In this document: piece after piece, positions 15,692-18,280 of the stretch
Layout of the letters: each line of letters opens with the position of its first letter
Numbering within the stretch: the stretch's first letter is position 1
Origin: Sediminibacterium sp.
GTDB lineage: Bacteria > Bacteroidota > Bacteroidia > Chitinophagales > Chitinophagaceae
Direction of reading: 5' to 3'
Assembly (NCBI GenBank): GCA_030832695.1
Contig: JAURIP010000004.1
Coordinates: 1 to 18,280, forward strand
DNA length: 18,280 nucleotides
Notes under the pieces: model-generated
Told to the model about the DNA's origin: nothing
Databases searched by the model: none
The model's input: the letters and a program-made list of their open reading frames with translations, nothing else
Translations under genes and position numbers: made by a program

Positions 15692-15699
15692 CAAATTTA
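15692..15699 (-). promoter_or_regulatory. Putative -7 box for the oxoamine synthase gene
   Basis: Read on the - strand this is TAAATTTG, matching TAnnTTTG, 19 nt before the ATG at 15672. At the expected -33 position there is only a partial match, so the promoter may be weak or regulated. Confidence 0.5.
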
Positions 15700-15712
15700 A
15701 TAAAATTTTAGG

Positions 15713-15743
15713 TTTAAAACACTAATAAATAGCTGTAATTTTG
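15713..15743 (+). promoter_or_regulatory. Putative promoter for the PafA-type phosphatase gene
   Basis: TTTA (15713-15716), a 19-nt spacer and TAATTTTG (15736-15743) match TTTG-N19-TAnnTTTG with one mismatch in the -33 box. The -7 box ends 23 nt before the ATG at 15767. I cannot recognise a Pho-type operator in this gap. Confidence 0.55.
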
Positions 15744-15766
15744 CCGCATCATTTAAACAAAAATTT

Positions 15767-17413
15767 ATGCGATTTACCCTTTTGTTAACAGTAGTTTTAA
15801 TAGCAACGCAAACTTTTGCTCAAAAACCTAACGCAGTCAAAGTAACGGATGCAAAACCAAAGTTAGTGGTAGGAATACTAGTTGACCAAATGCGTTGGGA
15901 CTATGTAAATAAATTTAAGCCGTTTTTTAAAACACAAAATGGCTTTTTAAGATTTATGAATCAAGGTGCTAGTTGTAATAATAACCTTATCTCCTATTTA
16001 CCTACTGTGACCGCTTGCGGACATGCCGCAGTTTATACTGGAAGCACCCCTGCTATTCATGGCATCACGGGCAACGATTGGTATGATAATATTCAGCAAA
16101 AAATGGTGTATTGTGTTGAAGATAATTCTGTACAAGCAGTGGGTATTGAAAATAGCAGTGCAGGAAAAATGAGTCCCTTGAATGTATGGACTACGACTAT
16201 TGGCGATGAATTAAAATTAGCCACTAATTTTAAAAGCAAAGTGTATGGCGTTTCGTTAAAAGACAGAGGCGCAATTATTCCTGCTGGTCATTCTGCAGAT
16301 GGCGCTTTTTGGTATGATAGCAAATCAGGTAATATGATTAGTTCCACTTATTATGGTAAAACATTACCATTATGGTTGACTAATTACAACAATGCAAAAA
16401 AGGTCGATAGCTTTTACAAATTAGGTTGGAGTTTAAGTTTACCCACATCCGTTTATGAAGCAAATTGCGATAAAGATCAAAATGTATATGAATCAACTCC
16501 TTTTGGTAAGGATGCAAAAGGCTTCCCCTATAGCTTAACTCAGTTTGTTGGAAAGGACTACGGTAAAGTTGCAACTACGCCTTATGGAAATAATTTAGTA
16601 CTAGATATTGCTACCCAAACCTTAATCAATGAAAAAATGGGTTTAGATGATATTACAGATTTATTGGCGGTAAGTTTTTCCTCTCCGGATTATATTGGTC
16701 ATGCCTTTGGTCCTTATTCTTGGGAAACATTGGATAGCTATATTAAATTAGATGAACTATTGGCTCAGTTTTTTACGACCCTCGATCAGCAAGTAGGTAA
16801 AGATAACTATACTGTATTTTTAACTGCCGATCATGCTGTTGCGCCAATTCCAGGATATGCGCAAAAAAATAAAATACCCAATGGTACTATTTCTGATGCT
16901 GGTATTAAAAATGAACTTGAAAAAATGTTAACGGCTAAGGGTTTGAATTCAAAATTAATTTCAGCGATCACTGAATTCAATATTTACTTCAACCATCATT
17001 TAATGGACAGCTTGCAAGTAAGTCAAGATAAGTTAACCTCCCTAATTACAAACCACCTTGAACAAAAAAGTAATATTTTACAAGTGGTTGAATTGCGCAA
17101 GGCTGCGATCGCCCCATTACCGCAAAGTATTAGAGAACGGATTGTCAATGGATTTAATCCACAACGAAGCGGCGATTTAATATTTATTACAAAATCGGGT
17201 GTGGTTGGCGGTGGCAATACAGGAACTGGCCATGGCGTATTTTATAATTACGATGCACATATTCCTTTACTATTTTACGGAAAAGGAATCAAAAAGGGAC
17301 AAGTGAATATTATAAACTACATGACCGATATTGCTCCTACCATTACTACATTATTAGGAATTCAGATGCCAAGTGGAAGTATTGGAAAGCCAATTTTAGA
17401 AGTAATTCAATAA
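15767..17413 (+). CDS. pafA: PafA-type alkaline phosphatase (alkaline phosphatase superfamily)
   Basis: This exported phosphomonoesterase of 548 residues has a signal peptide (about 1-19, ending TFAQ). All active-site residues I recall for Elizabethkingia PafA are present, nearly all with a constant offset of +3: nucleophile T82 (T79 in PafA), N103 (N100), K165 and R167 (K162, R164), zinc ligands D308 and H312 (D305, H309), D355 and H356 (D352, H353), H489 (H486), plus D40 (D38). This supports an active two-zinc enzyme that releases phosphate from organic phosphomonoesters in the periplasm or at the cell surface. K165 and R167 are the pair used by monoesterases as opposed to diesterases. It is transcribed divergently from the oxoamine synthase and followed 116 nt later by a small exported protein. 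Confidence 0.92.
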   Translation: MRFTLLLTVVLIATQTFAQKPNAVKVTDAKPKLVVGILVDQMRWDYVNKFKPFFKTQNGFLRFMNQGASCNNNLISYLPTVTACGHAAVYTGSTPAIHGITGNDWYDNIQQKMVYCVEDNSVQAVGIENSSAGKMSPLNVWTTTIGDELKLATNFKSKVYGVSLKDRGAIIPAGHSADGAFWYDSKSGNMISSTYYGKTLPLWLTNYNNAKKVDSFYKLGWSLSLPTSVYEANCDKDQNVYESTPFGKDAKGFPYSLTQFVGKDYGKVATTPYGNNLVLDIATQTLINEKMGLDDITDLLAVSFSSPDYIGHAFGPYSWETLDSYIKLDELLAQFFTTLDQQVGKDNYTVFLTADHAVAPIPGYAQKNKIPNGTISDAGIKNELEKMLTAKGLNSKLISAITEFNIYFNHHLMDSLQVSQDKLTSLITNHLEQKSNILQVVELRKAAIAPLPQSIRERIVNGFNPQRSGDLIFITKSGVVGGGNTGTGHGVFYNYDAHIPLLFYGKGIKKGQVNIINYMTDIAPTITTLLGIQMPSGSIGKPILEVIQ

Positions 17414-17494
17414 GGAAAATAGAAAAAAGACTAAAACATGATATGTATCAACCCCAATTAAATCATATTATTTAAAAATTATACTAAATTGCAG

Positions 17495-17511
17495 ATAGAA
17501 ATTAATTCTAT
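17495..17511. repeat. Inverted repeat before the small Cys-rich gene
   Basis: ATAGAA (17495-17500), a 5-nt spacer and TTCTAT (17506-17511) form a perfect 6-bp dyad 18 nt before the ATG of the small exported protein. It could be an operator in or near the promoter or leader, but short A/T-rich dyads arise by chance in this base composition. Confidence 0.3.
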
Positions 17512-17529
17512 TATCATAAAAAATAAAAC

Positions 17530-17751
17530 ATGAAAAAGATAGCCATTTTTTTATTAGCGGGTTTACTTTCACTTTCCACCACTGCTGTAATGGCAAATTG
17601 TGATGGAAAATGCAAAGACAAAACCAAATGTACAGAATGCAAAAAGAAAGAAACCAAAGATCCTAAAGCACACAAATGCACTAAAGAATGCATGAAAGAT
17701 GGCAAATGTGCTGAAATGAAAAAAGATACTAAAGGAAAAGGTAAAGGATAA
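17530..17751 (+). CDS. Small exported Cys/Lys-rich protein, possible metal binder
   Basis: The 73-residue product starts with a strong Sec signal peptide (about 1-22, core IAIFLLAGLLSLS, cleavage likely after VMA). The mature part of about 50 residues has seven Cys and is rich in Lys. The cysteines form two copies of one pattern: C24-x3-C28-x5-C34-x2-C37 and C50-x3-C54-x5-C60-x2-M63. The second copy has Met in place of the fourth Cys. The tail is Lys/Gly-rich. Seven Cys with conserved spacing suggests soft-metal binding (copper, zinc, cadmium) or disulfides; this is inference, and I recognise no named family. It stands alone between pafA and a bidirectional terminator. The strong signal peptide, the ATG and the terminator just downstream support it as a real gene. 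Confidence 0.75.
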   Translation: MKKIAIFLLAGLLSLSTTAVMANCDGKCKDKTKCTECKKKETKDPKAHKCTKECMKDGKCAEMKKDTKGKGKG

Positions 17752-17770
17752 TCAAACACCCTATTCCACT

Positions 17771-17807
17771 AAAAAAGCCATCCCGATTTTTCGGAATGGC
17801 TTTTTTT
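17771..17807. terminator. Bidirectional rho-independent terminator
   Basis: A-run, GCCAT (17777-17781), one C/A mismatch, CCGA (17783-17786), loop TTTT, TCGG (17791-17794), ATGGC (17796-17800) and seven T (17801-17807). A-run and T-run on opposite sides make it usable in both directions, ending the small + strand gene and the - strand isocitrate dehydrogenase gene. Confidence 0.88.
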
Positions 17808-17842
17808 ATACGTAACATAGTGTCGTTAAATAGAAAAAATAA

Positions 17843-18280
17843 TTACCCAAGTTTCGCTTTAAGATTCGCATCCAATGCATCCAAAAACTCTTCAGTATAA
17901 ACATAATGATCACCATGTTTAACTTTGTTTCCATGCACACATACCGCTAAATCCTTGGTCATAATACCTGACTCTACTGTTTCCACACACACTTCTTCCA
18001 ATGCTTTAGAAAAACGAATTAATTCTTGGTTATTATCTAATTGGCCTCTGAATTCCAAACCTCTTGTCCATGCAAAGATAGACGCAATAGGATTGGTAGA
18101 GGTTCGATTTCCTTTTTGGTGTTCACGGAAGTGACGCGTTACTGTACCATGTGCAGCTTCAGCTTCCATTACTTTTCCATCAGGTGTAATTAAAGTTGAA
18201 GTCATTAAACCTAATGAGCCAAACCCTTGTGCTACTGTATCAGATTGTACGTCACCATCATAGTTTTTACAAGCCCATAC
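17843..18280 (-). CDS. icd: NADP-dependent isocitrate dehydrogenase, C-terminal part (cut by window edge)
   Basis: The - strand frame is open from the window edge to a TAA at 17845-17843, giving the last 145 residues of the enzyme. It reads [20 protein letters not shown], then [44 protein letters not shown] and a C-terminal domain with [13 protein letters not shown]. These closely resemble the homodimeric eukaryote-type (IDH1/IDH2-like) NADP-isocitrate dehydrogenases, not the E. coli-type Icd, although the symbol is the same. The enzyme makes 2-oxoglutarate and NADPH in the TCA cycle. The start and the substrate-binding N-terminal part lie beyond the window. It shares the bidirectional terminator with the small Cys-rich gene. 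Confidence 0.93.
   Translation of the reverse strand, partial: VWACKNYDGDVQSDTVAQGFGSLGLMTSTLITPDGKVMEAEAAHGTVTRHFREHQKGNRTSTNPIASIFAWTRGLEFRGQLDNNQELIRFSKALEEVCVETVESGIMTKDLAVCVHGNKVKHGDHYVYTEEFLDALDANLKAKLG

Noticed and set aside
15673..15766. Pho-box-like operator controlling the phosphatase gene
   Set aside because: I could not find a convincing direct repeat in this gap; only the basal promoter boxes are visible.
17514..17759. Open frame of 81 codons on the - strand across the small Cys-rich gene
   Set aside because: It lies antisense to a gene with a clear signal peptide and terminator, has low-complexity Leu/Ser/His content typical of a shadow of Lys/Cys-rich coding, and resembles no protein I know.
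1..18280. Defence island, prophage, transposon, CRISPR array or RNA gene
   Set aside because: I looked for direct repeat arrays, transposase or integrase motifs, terminal inverted repeats and tRNA-like cloverleaf ends (CCA, GTTCGA-type loops) and saw none; gene content is housekeeping with uniform base composition.

Overview
The window looks like ordinary chromosome of an AT-rich member of the Bacteroidota, most likely in or near the Chitinophagaceae. This rests on protein content (a DUF3078 outer-membrane protein, a PafA-type alkaline phosphatase, the miaB / sigma-54 activator / lptE / TPR-like / secG gene string) and on Bacteroidota-type promoter boxes (TTTG - about 19 nt - TAnnTTTG), which occur before several genes in place of -35/-10 boxes. 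Clear Shine-Dalgarno sequences are scarce, as expected for the phylum. The genus call is inference. I see no tRNA, rRNA, CRISPR array, transposase, integrase, phage gene or defence island.

Layout. (1) Positions 1-4201, + strand, tightly packed: the end of a radical SAM protein, an EamA-type transporter (GTG start inside the previous gene), a TauE/SafE-type permease (8-nt overlap), a TonB-like envelope protein, and folC. (2) Positions 4227-5562, - strand: a YfiT/BstA-like DinB-fold protein and, upstream of it, an ABC-transporter ATPase with a textbook Bacteroidota promoter and no visible permease. (3) Positions 5660-7741: purK (+) converging on a DUF3078 outer-membrane protein (-); the two stop codons overlap. 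(4) Positions 7944-12276, +: a five-gene operon of miaB, a sigma-54 activator without a sensor domain, lptE, a TPR-like protein and secG, closed by a terminator that begins at the secG stop codon. (5) Positions 12372-14366, +: mltG and a YihY/BrkB membrane protein. (6) Positions 14416-15672, -: an alpha-oxoamine synthase (serine palmitoyltransferase / cysteate acyltransferase-like), whose probable terminator lies inside the 3' end of the BrkB gene. (7) Positions 15767-17751, +: a PafA-type alkaline phosphatase and a very small exported Cys/Lys-rich protein. (8) Positions 17843-18280, -: the 3' part of an NADP-isocitrate dehydrogenase, separated from the small gene by a bidirectional terminator.

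Functional themes are envelope assembly (LptE, SecG, MltG, TonB-like protein, DUF3078, BrkB, possibly sphingo- or sulfonolipid synthesis by the oxoamine synthase) and core metabolism (FolC, PurK, MiaB, Icd, phosphatase). No self-evident new multi-gene system is present. The best leads for a second look are the tiny Cys-rich exported protein, which is an internal duplication with the last Cys changed to Met; the sensor-less sigma-54 activator built into the miaB-lptE-secG operon; and the uncertain substrate of the oxoamine synthase. All gaps between genes are shorter than 300 nt.
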